Assembly: GCA_020059915.1 (NCBI GenBank)
Contig: JAGVBB010000003.1
Coordinates: forward strand, 104,920 to 160,609
Reading direction: 5' to 3'
Length of the DNA stretch: 55,690 nt
DNA from: Minisyncoccota bacterium
Lineage (GTDB): Bacteria; Patescibacteriota; Minisyncoccia; UBA6257; GWB1-50-10
Both the position numbers and the translations under genes were made by a program. This document shows positions 23,926-31,567 of this stretch, piece by piece (position 1 is the first letter of the stretch; each line of letters begins with the position of its first letter). The notes under the pieces are model-generated. The model was not told the origin of the DNA, made no database searches, and saw nothing but the letters and a program-made list of their open reading frames with translations.

Positions 23926-24585
23926 TTAGTCGTCACTTTTTCCCAAAATTCGAAGTATCCAGAGAAACAGGTTAATGATATCAAGATATAAACTGATACA
24001 GACATCAACCGCGTTATCCAATGTTGCGGGAATCTCACTTGCACGGAACATATCGTATCCAATGTATAATGCAAAGATTCCTGCCGCGATATAATGGATA
24101 ATCGTGAATTCCATGAGTGCTGGAATGAAGAAAGATGCAATAAGAATAATGACCAAGGAAGAAAGTGCTCCGAATAACGCGCCGCCAATTGAGCGATAAA
24201 AATTCGGAAACAACAATCCTGAAAGTGCCATTATCCCCGTAACAGCGCCTGTTAACATTGCTGCTTCACCCACTATTCCGGGTTTTGCCACTTCGTACAT
24301 AGCAAGCACGGGACCAAGCGTTGCGCCAAACGGAATTACTACTAAATTAAAGCCGATAAATGAAATAAAGGCAGATGAGCTTGTTCCCATAAAGATCCCC
24401 AACAGCGGGATGCCAAGGCCAACTAAGAGAAATTCAAATATACCCGGATGCCAAGCACTTGTTAAATTTGAAACGATATAGGTTGCAATAAATCCCCACG
24501 CGAGGATACAACCCATTACCATGTAAAATGCCCGACGCGTCATAGAATCTCTTCCCACGCGATCAAATGTGTCTGATTTGAACAT
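23926..24585 (-). CDS. BI-1/YccA-like (Bax inhibitor-1 family) membrane protein
   Basis: 219 residues with seven TM helices. Family features: SMTRRAFYMVMGCILAWGF at the N-terminus, FNLVVIPFGATLGPVLAMYE mid-protein, GALFGALSSLVIILIASFF, and a C-terminal NAVDVCISLYLDIINLFLWI matching the conserved A-x-x-L-Y-L-D-x-I-N-L-F. Relatives are calcium-leak channels or FtsH-associated proteins. AAGGAGT SD. Confidence 0.9.
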   Translation of the reverse strand: MFKSDTFDRVGRDSMTRRAFYMVMGCILAWGFIATYIVSNLTSAWHPGIFEFLLVGLGIPLLGIFMGTSSSAFISFIGFNLVVIPFGATLGPVLAMYEVAKPGIVGEAAMLTGAVTGIMALSGLLFPNFYRSIGGALFGALSSLVIILIASFFIPALMEFTIIHYIAAGIFALYIGYDMFRASEIPATLDNAVDVCISLYLDIINLFLWILRILGKSDD

Positions 24586-24603
24586 TATGAACTCCTTCTA
24601 TTT

Positions 24604-24654
24604 GTGTTATTAATGATGTTCAAATTATAACACACTTTCTGATATTTTGCAATA
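24604..24654 (-). promoter_or_regulatory. Shared promoter-leader module, duplicated copy A
   Basis: TTGCAA, 17 nt, TATAAT (24624-24629), 6 nt, ATCATTAATAACAC. 50 of 51 bp are identical to 25523-25573. Confidence 0.85.
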
Positions 24655-24655
24655 T

Positions 24656-24680
24656 TAAAACCCCCCTTGCGGGGGGTAAA
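24656..24680 (-). terminator. Intrinsic terminator of gene 24991-24683
   Basis: CCCCCC/GGGGGG hairpin with U-rich tail on minus. Confidence 0.7.
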
Positions 24681-24682
24681 GA

Positions 24683-24991
24683 TTATTGGACCACTTGACC
24701 AGGAATTTTTGGTTTTGGTCCTACCGGTTCCATGAGATGGTATCCAAACACGTAGAATGGAGCAACTCCTGTTTCGAAAAATAGTGCACCGATTACTATA
24801 TTTGTCGTGTTCGGTTCGTACTGAATATTTGGATTTTTCTTGTCACTTTCGTTAAAAAATCCGTAATCGCTGTATTCTATCCCATCAATCACCTTCGTTG
24901 GAGACATATCGACTAAGGAAAATATTATAGCAAAGACCATAAAGAAAAAAATTATGGTACCACATCCGATTTTAAAAAATCGTTTGAACAT
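24683..24991 (-). CDS. Small membrane-anchored hypothetical protein
   Basis: 102 residues. N-terminal TM (about 8-28), then a polar extracytoplasmic stretch (GFFNESDKKNPNIQYEPNTT) and a second weakly hydrophobic segment (NIVIGALFFETGVAPFYVFG). Unknown function. AAGGAGT SD. Confidence 0.6.
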   Translation of the reverse strand: MFKRFFKIGCGTIIFFFMVFAIIFSLVDMSPTKVIDGIEYSDYGFFNESDKKNPNIQYEPNTTNIVIGALFFETGVAPFYVFGYHLMEPVGPKPKIPGQVVQ

Positions 24992-25058
24992 ATGGCTACT
25001 CCTTTAGTTTGTAAGTAATTTTAATTAAAACCTTTGTTAGGTAAATATTGTATTCCCA

Positions 25059-25505
25059 CTACATCTGGTTAAAGACACCAAGATCAATCATCCACTCAGG
25101 ATGTTCTTCAATTATTTTGCGCAACTCCTTTCTGCGAAGACCGAGCTTTGCAAATTCGGAAAATATCGCCGACGACGTTACTTCTCTATTGCTTTTACAC
25201 GCATGCGTCATACAAACGATTCGCAAAAGGACTTCCGGTCTGTTTCTTGCAACCCAACTGAGGCGTTGTTTAACTCCATCAATTTCAATCCATGTGCGTT
25301 CTGTGACTGGCAATTTTTGAACCATTATATTAAAAGCAATTGGCAATCTAACTCTAGATAGAGCGATTTCTTTCTTGTTGAGAAAATCAACAAGATCTTG
25401 TAACGTGAGATTCTCATTATTGCTTCCCAACAACAGCTTATCTTGAAATCTTTGTCTCTGCAGATTCTTCTGAATAAAGAATTTTTCCTTCTTATTTTTT
25501 GACAT
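25059..25505 (-). CDS. Hypothetical protein
   Basis: 148 residues, basic, helical, cytosolic. It starts MSKNKKEKFFIQKNLQRQRF and ends LRKIIEEHPEWMIDLGVF. It resembles a helical DNA- or RNA-binding protein by charge only; family not recognised. The shared promoter-leader copy B drives it. No clear terminator downstream before 25000. Confidence 0.6.
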   Translation of the reverse strand: MSKNKKEKFFIQKNLQRQRFQDKLLLGSNNENLTLQDLVDFLNKKEIALSRVRLPIAFNIMVQKLPVTERTWIEIDGVKQRLSWVARNRPEVLLRIVCMTHACKSNREVTSSAIFSEFAKLGLRRKELRKIIEEHPEWMIDLGVFNQM

Positions 25506-25522
25506 CGTTATTTACTCCTATT

Positions 25523-25573
25523 GTGTTATTAATGATGTTCAAATTATACCACACTTTCTGATATTTTGCAATA
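25523..25573 (-). promoter_or_regulatory. Shared promoter-leader module, duplicated copy B
   Basis: Near-identical to 24604-24654, with one difference (ATAACAC versus ATACCAC). The genes driven by the two copies are unrelated. Confidence 0.85.
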
Positions 25574-25575
25574 GC

Positions 25576-25603
25576 AAAAACCCGCATATTATGCGGGTTT
25601 TTT
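25576..25603 (-). terminator. Intrinsic terminator of pgk
   Basis: AACCCGCATA/TATGCGGGTT hairpin with flanking T-runs. Confidence 0.75.
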
Positions 25604-25611
25604 GAGTTTTT

Positions 25612-26730
25612 TTATTTTAGTGCCTTGATGCCTGGGAGTTTTTTACCAGAGAGAAATTCAAGCATTGCTCCCCCACCTGTTGAAAGGAATACATTTTCAG
25701 GGAGGAGTCGCATTGACTTTGGAAGGAGCGCAAGCGACGCGATGGTCTCGCCACCACCAACAATGATTTTTACCGAGGAATCGCGCGTTGCTTTTTCTAC
25801 AACTGCTTTCCATATTGCTTTTGTTCCCTTTTCAAATCCCTTGCCTTCAAATTTTCCCATTGGGCCACTCCACACGATGGTGCCCGCTTCTTTGATGAGT
25901 GCTGTATATAATTTTGTTGTTTTTGGTCCGATATCCAAAATTCTTCCCTTTGCCTCCGCAACATCCACTGGCGTTTCAATAATCGATGAGAATGTATATT
26001 TCTTTATTGATGGAATTGCATCTTTCTCGTATAACGACTTTCCCATGGGAATTCCTTCCGAAGCAAGCACTGTGTTTGCCGCACCGCCACCAAGAAGCAC
26101 TGTGGAAATTGATTTTTCGAACTTCTGGACGATCGGAAGTTTGTCACTTACTTTTGCGCCACCCACGATCAAAATAAATGGATGTGCTGGCTTCTTTTTG
26201 AGCGTGAGTGATTTTATTTCTTTTGCAAGACAGAGACCTGCATATGATGGGAGGAATTTTGGTAGTGACGCAACGGATGCGTGTGCACGATGGGAGACTG
26301 CAAATGCATCGTTAATATATAGATGTCCCAGTGAGGCAAGCTGTTTTGCGAGTGATTCATCGTTTTCCTCCTCCCCTTTTAGGAACCTTATATTTTCCAA
26401 TAATACAATTTGTGAATCGGAGGTTTCGAGTTTCTTTGTTATAACATCAAATTCCAATGAAGGGATAAAATCAATAGAGGTTCCCAAGGCATCTTCAAAA
26501 ATTTCTGCAAATGGTTTGAGTGAAAGTTTCTTTTCCGTTTTGGTTGGTCTGCCTTTATGTGAGACAAGAATAATGCGAACATTATTTTTTATTAACAACG
26601 AAAGTGTGGGGAGAACAGATTGCAAACGAAACAATCCTTCATCTGTTTTTTCATCAATATTTAAATCAATGCGAACGAGTGCAGTTTTCCCGACATACGA
26701 CTTCAAGAGTTTTGCGTTAATAATTTTCAT
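25612..26730 (-). CDS. pgk: Phosphoglycerate kinase
   Basis: 372 residues, slightly shorter than the usual 385-400. Motifs: ALVRIDLNID (RVDxNVP-like), ILVSHKGRPT, NIRFLKGEEEN, LYINDAFAVSHRAHAS, ILIVGGAKVSDKLPI, and nucleotide loop IVGGGETIASL with STGGGAMLEFLSG at the end. Catalyses 1,3-bisphosphoglycerate plus ADP to 3-phosphoglycerate plus ATP in glycolysis. Its ATG overlaps the stop of the GIY-YIG gene (ATGA) and directly follows a copy of the TACTTCTAACGGG repeat, which has replaced any normal SD. The native promoter may have been displaced. Confidence 0.97.
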   Translation of the reverse strand: MKIINAKLLKSYVGKTALVRIDLNIDEKTDEGLFRLQSVLPTLSLLIKNNVRIILVSHKGRPTKTEKKLSLKPFAEIFEDALGTSIDFIPSLEFDVITKKLETSDSQIVLLENIRFLKGEEENDESLAKQLASLGHLYINDAFAVSHRAHASVASLPKFLPSYAGLCLAKEIKSLTLKKKPAHPFILIVGGAKVSDKLPIVQKFEKSISTVLLGGGAANTVLASEGIPMGKSLYEKDAIPSIKKYTFSSIIETPVDVAEAKGRILDIGPKTTKLYTALIKEAGTIVWSGPMGKFEGKGFEKGTKAIWKAVVEKATRDSSVKIIVGGGETIASLALLPKSMRLLPENVFLSTGGGAMLEFLSGKKLPGIKALK

Positions 26731-26993
26731 CCCGTTAGAAGTAGAAAACGTTTAAGGCGACTTTTGATATAGCGCTTACCCATCCCTGATTTAAGATATT
26801 TTTCACGTGATAGTGCATCTGATTTATTGTTGCATGCTTCATAGTAGATAAGTATAAATGGTCCTTTGTTTTTCGTATATGGTGATATCCCTTCTTGATG
26901 TTCTTTTAAACGTTTTCGCAAGTCCTCAGTGTATCCTGTATACAATTTTCCATCACTCTTACTTTTTAAAACGTATGTATAAAAATATTTCAT
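26727..26993 (-). CDS. GIY-YIG nuclease-domain protein
   Basis: 88 residues, a single GIY-YIG (YhbQ/UPF0213-like) domain: FYTYVLKSKSDGKLYTGYTE (GIY and YIG equivalents), DLRKRLKEHQEG (catalytic-type Arg), LIYYEACNNKSDALSREKYL (catalytic Glu region) and LKSGMGKRYIKSRLKRF. Structure-selective nuclease family. The gene is exactly bracketed by 13-bp inverted repeats; the distal one encodes its last residues (FLLLTG) and its stop overlaps pgk. This suggests that gene plus repeats form one mobile unit. Confidence 0.9.
   Translation of the reverse strand: MKYFYTYVLKSKSDGKLYTGYTEDLRKRLKEHQEGISPYTKNKGPFILIYYEACNNKSDALSREKYLKSGMGKRYIKSRLKRFLLLTG
26731..26743. repeat. Left bracket repeat of the GIY-YIG unit
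   Basis: CCCGTTAGAAGTA, exact inverted partner of 26995-27007. Confidence 0.8.
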
Positions 26994-26994
26994 T

Positions 26995-27007
26995 TACTTC
27001 TAACGGG
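26995..27007. repeat. Right bracket repeat of the GIY-YIG unit
   Basis: TACTTCTAACGGG, immediately upstream of the GIY-YIG ATG; followed by ACTCG. Confidence 0.8.
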
Positions 27008-27097
27008 ACTCGTCACGTTCATTATACAAAACTACTTGTATATTGATAGTACAAAAGAATGATTGCACCAATGAGCAAAAAAGTTTTTGGAAAAAAT

Positions 27098-27116
27098 AAA
27101 AACCCCCGATTGGGGG
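27098..27116 (-). terminator. Intrinsic terminator of the 28077-27117 operon
   Basis: CCCCCGATTGGGGG hairpin and U-tract on minus. Same core as at 28168 and 31543. Confidence 0.75.
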
Positions 27117-27539
27117 CTAGATAATACCTTTCAACACCGTGTTGAGTTTTCTGAAGAAGTCAGGACCGCCTGATCTGTTTGCTATCTCTACTGCAACATG
27201 AGTTAGGCGAACATTTAGTTTTTCCTGAGTATGTTCATTCAATGCTGTGAGCATCATGAGGTGAACTGCTTGGAATTCTTTTAGTAATGTTGGCAGGTCG
27301 GCGCCTTTTAAAAGCTCCTTGAATGATTCCGGTGGTTCTTCTACCTTTTTATCCAAGACATTCGTTAGTATATAGACATAGTCAGATCCACCAAACATTG
27401 ATGCGATTCTCTCTGCTAAAAGACGAGCATTGGTTTCCAAAAAATCCTTTCTGAGTGCATCAAGATTCTCCAATGGTTCAACGAATTTTTTCTTTTTTGG
27501 TGTTGAAAAAATGTTTATCAACTTTTTGAGAAGACTCAT
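27117..27539 (-). CDS. Hypothetical protein, third gene of a small operon
   Basis: 140 residues from MSLLKKLINIFSTPKKKKF. Amphipathic N-terminal helix, then an all-helical body (LRKDFLETNARLLAERIASM, LLKEFQAVHLMMLTALNEH). Possibly membrane-associated through the N-terminus. The ATG at 27539 has AAAGGAG; a longer start would overlap the upstream gene. Function unknown. Confidence 0.6.
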   Translation of the reverse strand: MSLLKKLINIFSTPKKKKFVEPLENLDALRKDFLETNARLLAERIASMFGGSDYVYILTNVLDKKVEEPPESFKELLKGADLPTLLKEFQAVHLMMLTALNEHTQEKLNVRLTHVAVEIANRSGGPDFFRKLNTVLKGII

Positions 27540-27553
27540 TTTTTTCACTCCTT

Positions 27554-27832
27554 TTATTTTTTCATTATCTTCTTCCAAATTTTGTCCGTATAAGATGCAT
27601 TAAAAATAATGGAACCAAAGAAAATAAGAAAGAAAAGTATAAAACCAAATATAAGAATATTGAGGACAATTCCTTGTGTTGGTTGAGGAAGCTCACCAAT
27701 ATAGTTAAGTCCCGCAACACACGCAAGAAACATGATCACGCCAGTGATGAATTTAAAAAGCCAATCGAGCGCCTTTATCACATACACACAGGCGGTAAAT
27801 AACAGTTCAAATATTTTTTTAATCAGTTTCAT
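27554..27832 (-). CDS. Small membrane protein, second gene of the operon
   Basis: 92 residues from MKLIKKIFELLFTACVYVIK. Two strong TM segments (about 23-45 and 53-78) and a basic C-terminus (KIWKKIMKK). Start 8 nt after the upstream stop, with AGGGG upstream. Confidence 0.6.
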   Translation of the reverse strand: MKLIKKIFELLFTACVYVIKALDWLFKFITGVIMFLACVAGLNYIGELPQPTQGIVLNILIFGFILFFLIFFGSIIFNASYTDKIWKKIMKK

Positions 27833-27840
27833 TTCAACCC

Positions 27841-28077
27841 CTAGTGAGTTGAGGAATGTTGAATTGATTGAGCAGTTACTCCAGCATAGGATCCATATTT
27901 CCAGTAAGACCTGTGCCATCCGCATTTTGTGCAACGAACAGATGATCTGATCTTTTCATCTTTTTCCCCGTCAGTATCTACTGGCTGAATCATATACTGT
28001 TGCTTAGCAACAACTTCACTATATTCCCACGAATGATCGCAGAAACAGGATTTCAAATACCAAATAATCCATCTCAT
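27841..28077 (-). CDS. Small putative zinc-binding protein, first gene of the operon
   Basis: 78 residues. Cys/His pairs CFCDHSWEY and CTKCGWHRSYWK are spaced like a two-knuckle zinc site, a pattern common in phage-type small proteins. Sulfur-ligand binding is inferred. GGGAGCC SD. Confidence 0.6.
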   Translation of the reverse strand: MRWIIWYLKSCFCDHSWEYSEVVAKQQYMIQPVDTDGEKDEKIRSSVRCTKCGWHRSYWKYGSYAGVTAQSIQHSSTH

Positions 28078-28104
28078 TTTTGGCTCCCTTTTTTATTTAA
28101 AAAT

Positions 28105-28142
28105 GCTGTTAAAATAATAGCACACTTTTATGCAAAAGTCAA
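28105..28142 (-). promoter_or_regulatory. Promoter of the 28077-27117 operon
   Basis: TTGACT (28137-28142), 17 nt, TATTAT (28114-28119). AU-rich leader with a weak AGCATTTTTAAATAA in place of the usual motif. Confidence 0.6.
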
Positions 28143-28167
28143 TGCAATAGATTCTCATTTTAATTGA

Positions 28168-28193
28168 ATTTAAAAACCCCCGATTGGGGGTCT
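28168..28193 (-). terminator. Intrinsic terminator of gene 28774-28199
   Basis: ACCCCC/GGGGGT hairpin with U-tract on minus. Confidence 0.75.
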
Positions 28194-28198
28194 TAATT

Positions 28199-28774
28199 TT
28201 ATTTCTTGAACACAAACTGATTTGGAATTACATTTCCTTGTTTTGTCTTTTTGGGTTCGAAATAACGCATGAATTGGACATATTGTCTTTTGTCTCTCTT
28301 CTCAAATGATTCCAAAAAATCTGGATCAAATATCAACAGTTCAAATTCATCTGTTTTTGCCGTTGAAAGAATCATTTCAAATTTGCGCGTTTCATTATAG
28401 AAAAGTGTGTTTCCTCCATATACCTCAGCGGCTTCTTCTGAACCATTAAGAACACAGCATTGGAAACTTACAAAAACTATCCGATCAGAATTCTCATAAG
28501 TAGCATGCATTACAGAATAGTCCGATCCTTCTTCTCCAAGATTTCTCTCTCCAAGAAAAATCTTCGCATTATCATAAAATGCACCAAGAAAATTTGAGGA
28601 ATCTCCTATTACTGCAATTCTTTTTGCTTTTAAGATTGATAAACGCGTCTTAAGTTTTTTGGGACTTCCAATCCAATCTTGCATTGTTTCTCCCGATAAA
28701 CTCGGAAGATTTTCTATGCAGGCAGCCGCAAACCTTGCGGTTTGCTTATCTAAGGTCTTCTGCTCATTTCCCAT
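28199..28774 (-). CDS. Hypothetical protein
   Basis: 191 residues, soluble, alpha/beta: RIAVIGDSSNFLGAFYDNAK, DRIVFVSFQCCVLN, FELLIFDPDFLESF. Rossmann-like alternation, but no nucleotide-binding motif I can name. Separate promoter and terminator. SD AAAGGAG. Confidence 0.6.
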   Translation of the reverse strand: MGNEQKTLDKQTARFAAACIENLPSLSGETMQDWIGSPKKLKTRLSILKAKRIAVIGDSSNFLGAFYDNAKIFLGERNLGEEGSDYSVMHATYENSDRIVFVSFQCCVLNGSEEAAEVYGGNTLFYNETRKFEMILSTAKTDEFELLIFDPDFLESFEKRDKRQYVQFMRYFEPKKTKQGNVIPNQFVFKK

Positions 28775-28803
28775 AGCAGTTTTCTCCTTTTGTTAGTGAA
28801 AAA

Positions 28804-29031
28804 TTATAAGTGAATATTACTTTTTTCGAGAACTTTTTTTACTCTTTCATCAATATTGGGGTCAGCGGGAAAGCTCTCCATGGAACCCATGGTTACGCGC
28901 AAATTCGTTACTAGAATTGCATTTGCAATATCATTCCCACAAGAACGGACTACTACATCATATCCGTTCACGCCCTCTGTTTCGATGGTTTTTGCTGCAG
29001 ATTGCAGTTTTTCTAACGACATTAAAGACAT
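28804..29031 (-). CDS. Small hypothetical protein
   Basis: 75 residues: MSLMSLEKLQSAAKTIETEG, then VTNLRVTMGSMESFPADPNI. Unknown family. AAGGAGG SD 6 nt before the ATG. Confidence 0.6.
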   Translation of the reverse strand: MSLMSLEKLQSAAKTIETEGVNGYDVVVRSCGNDIANAILVTNLRVTMGSMESFPADPNIDERVKKVLEKSNIHL

Positions 29032-29059
29032 ATATCCTCCTTCAATTTATTTTAAAATT

Positions 29060-29099
29060 ATCTAATAACATAATACCACTTTTTAGTGGTATTGGTCAA
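29060..29099 (-). promoter_or_regulatory. Promoter of gene 29031-28804
   Basis: TTGACC (29094-29099), 18 nt, TATTAT (29070-29075). The spacer ACTAAAAAGTGG is a perfect match in type to 32511-32540. Confidence 0.6.
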
Positions 29100-29125
29100 T
29101 GTGAGGAATTCCCTCTTGGTGAGAT

Positions 29126-29155
29126 AATAAAAATCCTCCGCCTAGGCGGAGGGTT
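29126..29155 (-). terminator. Intrinsic terminator of gene 29416-29165
   Basis: CCTCCGCC/GGCGGAGG hairpin with U-rich tail on minus. Confidence 0.75.
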
Positions 29156-29164
29156 ATAGTTTTA

Positions 29165-29416
29165 TTAAAAAGGCTCCAATTTGTATGGATATTTTGTTAT
29201 CCAATCAGAATTTAATGAAATCCCAGGACTAATGAGAAGTCCCAATCTCTTGATCTCTGACATAAATTGACCGGGAGTACATCTTAGTTTGAGTTCTCCC
29301 ATATCCAAGGTTATCGTCGAATTATTTTCATCATATTCAACATTGGGATACAGATGATTTTGGTGTTTTTTAACAAATGCAATGCCTTCTGGGCTAAGTG
29401 AAAATGAGAAAACCAT
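29165..29416 (-). CDS. Small hypothetical protein
   Basis: 83 residues: MVFSFSLSPEGIAFVKKHQN, then LDMGELKLRCTPGQFMSEIK. A probable alpha/beta domain, unknown family. GGAGGT SD; promoter TTGACA-N18-TATATT near 29450-29480. Confidence 0.6.
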   Translation of the reverse strand: MVFSFSLSPEGIAFVKKHQNHLYPNVEYDENNSTITLDMGELKLRCTPGQFMSEIKRLGLLISPGISLNSDWITKYPYKLEPF

Positions 29417-29570
29417 TTTTTATACCTCCTTCCGATTTAAAATTCTGAATCTAATATACAACTTTTTTGTGGTAGTTGTCAAAATAAAAACCCCTGACTG
29501 TGGTTATAGTTTTAATGAAATGATTCTCATGTATGCAGAATCAATGTTAATGTACTTGAGAAAGTAAAAA

Positions 29571-30230
29571 TTATTTTAGATACACTTGTGCGAGGTATGT
29601 TTTAGAATGCGGTTTATATCTTTCTTGATACACCATGTTAAATCCCCATCTGCTTACCATATCGGTTAATTCTTTTTCTGTGTAAAACTTGAAATACCTC
29701 TCTGATTGTTCCCAACTCTCTTTGTCTCCCTCAAATTCCCCCTCCATCATCCCAATGAGGAAGACACCCCCCGGTTTAAGTGTGTGATAGATTTTATTAA
29801 CTACCTCACTCGCCTCTTCGCTTGAAACGTGGAGTAAAGAAGTATATGCCCAGACCCCGTCAAAACTCTCATTCGGAAAATCAATTTCTCGAAAATCCTT
29901 TTGATATTCCTCGCTTATAATATCTTCAACATAATTTGTGATGTCTAATTGAGAATTTACAAAAATATTTTTTTGTAAAGGAATTAAAGTTTTACTATTA
30001 GAAATTCTTACTGTGTTAATATATAGATCAGACTTTCCATGATTTACTAAAATTATTTTCTTATCTTTTAACTCAGCAGATATAGACGGTTTAATATCAA
30101 AGAGAAAAATATTTTTATTTAAATTATACTGACTAAATCCAATCCCAATAACTGCAAATAAGGTACAAATTTGTATAATAATTTCGACGCGTTTCCAAAA
30201 AAATTCTTTTTTCTTATAGTCAACCTCCAT
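29571..30230 (-). pseudogene. Chimeric gene: membrane-anchored N-terminus fused to a truncated methyltransferase
   Basis: 219 residues in one open frame. Residues 1-110 have a TM helix (VEIIIQICTLFAVIGIGF) and a small beta-rich domain. From about 112 the sequence becomes the second half of a class I SAM methyltransferase: FREIDFPNESFDGVWAYTSL, then IYHTLKPGGVFLIGMMEGEF and LTDMVSRWGFNMVYQERYK. The SAM-binding GxGxG half is absent, so it cannot be an active enzyme on its own. Most simply a deletion fusion of two neighbouring genes. Confidence 0.6.
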
Positions 30231-30293
30231 ACTAAAATAGTATTTACTATTAATAAAAAGTACAACACCCTATACCCTAAAAGCTAATGGCTA

Positions 30294-30299
30294 TATAAT
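30294..30299 (+). promoter_or_regulatory. -10 element near a leaderless start
   Basis: TATAAT 8 nt before the ATG at 30308; no SD. Confidence 0.5.
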
Positions 30300-30307
30300 C
30301 TATTTAT

Positions 30308-31543
30308 ATGGCACGAATTGTGATTGCGGGAGGGGGGTTTGCGGGGATTGAAGCAGGACGCGTGATTGCGCGCGGGTTACAGTTGCGTGGATTAAAAGAC
30401 AAACACTCCATTACGATTATTGATAAACATCCATATCACGCGTTTACCCCCGCGTTAATTCCCGCATCCACAACGCCCATGACGGTGAGTGATGAGGCGG
30501 TACGTGAAGCAGTGTGCATTCCCCTTTCGGATATTCATTTTTCCATTCCGGTCGCCATAGTAACCGATGAGATTGTGCAACTGAATGTCGCGTGGAATTC
30601 TGTTGTCGGCAAGAAAAAACATTATGAGTATGATTATTTGATTATCGCCGTGGGACAGGAGCCGACATTTTATCATCTCCAAGGCGTGCAGACACATTCG
30701 CTTCCGCTTGCGACCATTGAACATGCACTTGCGATCAGGAGTGAAATCGCACGACAGATACAAATCCATGACACAGGACAGGCACGTATCGTGGTAGTTG
30801 GTGGTGGGCCGACGGGCGTGGAGTTTGCGGGATTATTACGAAGCAGAGCGCGATCGTTTATCCGTTCCATTGGGGGGCGGTGCGAGCTTGAAGTTTCGTT
30901 GGTTGATTCGGGAGATTGTATATTAAAGATGACGAGACCGAGTGTTCAGAATCGTGTTACACGCATATTGAAGCAGATGGGAGTTTCAATGATACAGAAT
31001 GCAATGATCAGCCATATGACTGACCAGTCCATTGAGTTTGAAAACAGAGGGCATATGCCGTTTGATATGGTTGTGTGGGGTGCGGGGCGAGCGACGCCTG
31101 CGGTTGCAAACATAGAACTATTTACTCATGGACGAGCGGGGGCGATTGCGACAAACGAAAGTGGGGTTCCGAAAATTCCGAATGTGGAACATATTGGACG
31201 GCCGGTGTATGCAGTGGGAGATATTTCGTATATTTCCGACAATGTGGCGTGGGTGGCGCCGAATGCAATCACGGGGGGGCGCCATGCGGGAGAACATATT
31301 TTGACGCATATTGATTATGCAGAACGGTTGCCAAACGATTTTGTTCCGCGACCATTCAAGGCACAGAACAATTCAATTTTTTTATTGGGAACACATACCG
31401 GAGTGGTGACGGTACCGATATTTATTCCCGCTCGATTTGGTGTGTTGATCCGACGACTTGTTGATTTGCGATATTTCTTAGGAATTATGTTGCCACACAA
31501 GGCGTGGAAGCAGTGGCGAAAAATGAAAGTTTTGTATAGATAA
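30308..31543 (+). CDS. FAD-dependent pyridine nucleotide oxidoreductase, type II NADH dehydrogenase-like
   Basis: 411 residues. N-terminal FAD Rossmann motif IVIAGGGFAGIEAGRVI, YDYLIIAVGQEPTFY, second (NAD) Rossmann motif IVVVGGGPTGVEFAGLL, and the FAD-ribityl motif PVYAVGDISYI followed by GRHAGEHIL. The C-terminus is hydrophobic-basic (RYFLGIMLPHKAWKQWRKMK), as in membrane-associated NDH-2. It would oxidise NADH and pass electrons to a quinone or another acceptor; no respiratory partners are visible here. G/C usage is higher than in the surrounding orphan genes. Own terminator. Confidence 0.88.
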   Translation: MARIVIAGGGFAGIEAGRVIARGLQLRGLKDKHSITIIDKHPYHAFTPALIPASTTPMTVSDEAVREAVCIPLSDIHFSIPVAIVTDEIVQLNVAWNSVVGKKKHYEYDYLIIAVGQEPTFYHLQGVQTHSLPLATIEHALAIRSEIARQIQIHDTGQARIVVVGGGPTGVEFAGLLRSRARSFIRSIGGRCELEVSLVDSGDCILKMTRPSVQNRVTRILKQMGVSMIQNAMISHMTDQSIEFENRGHMPFDMVVWGAGRATPAVANIELFTHGRAGAIATNESGVPKIPNVEHIGRPVYAVGDISYISDNVAWVAPNAITGGRHAGEHILTHIDYAERLPNDFVPRPFKAQNNSIFLLGTHTGVVTVPIFIPARFGVLIRRLVDLRYFLGIMLPHKAWKQWRKMKVLYR

Positions 31544-31562
31544 AAACCCCCGATTGGGGGGT
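31543..31562. terminator. Bidirectional terminator
   Basis: AAAAACCCCCGATTGGGGGG, between the oxidoreductase and coaD. Confidence 0.75.
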
Positions 31563-31567
31563 TATTA

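Noticed and set aside
25625-26755. 376-codon plus-strand ORF opposite pgk
   Set aside because: A shadow of the phosphoglycerate kinase gene; no SD, and composition reflects the reverse complement of pgk codons.
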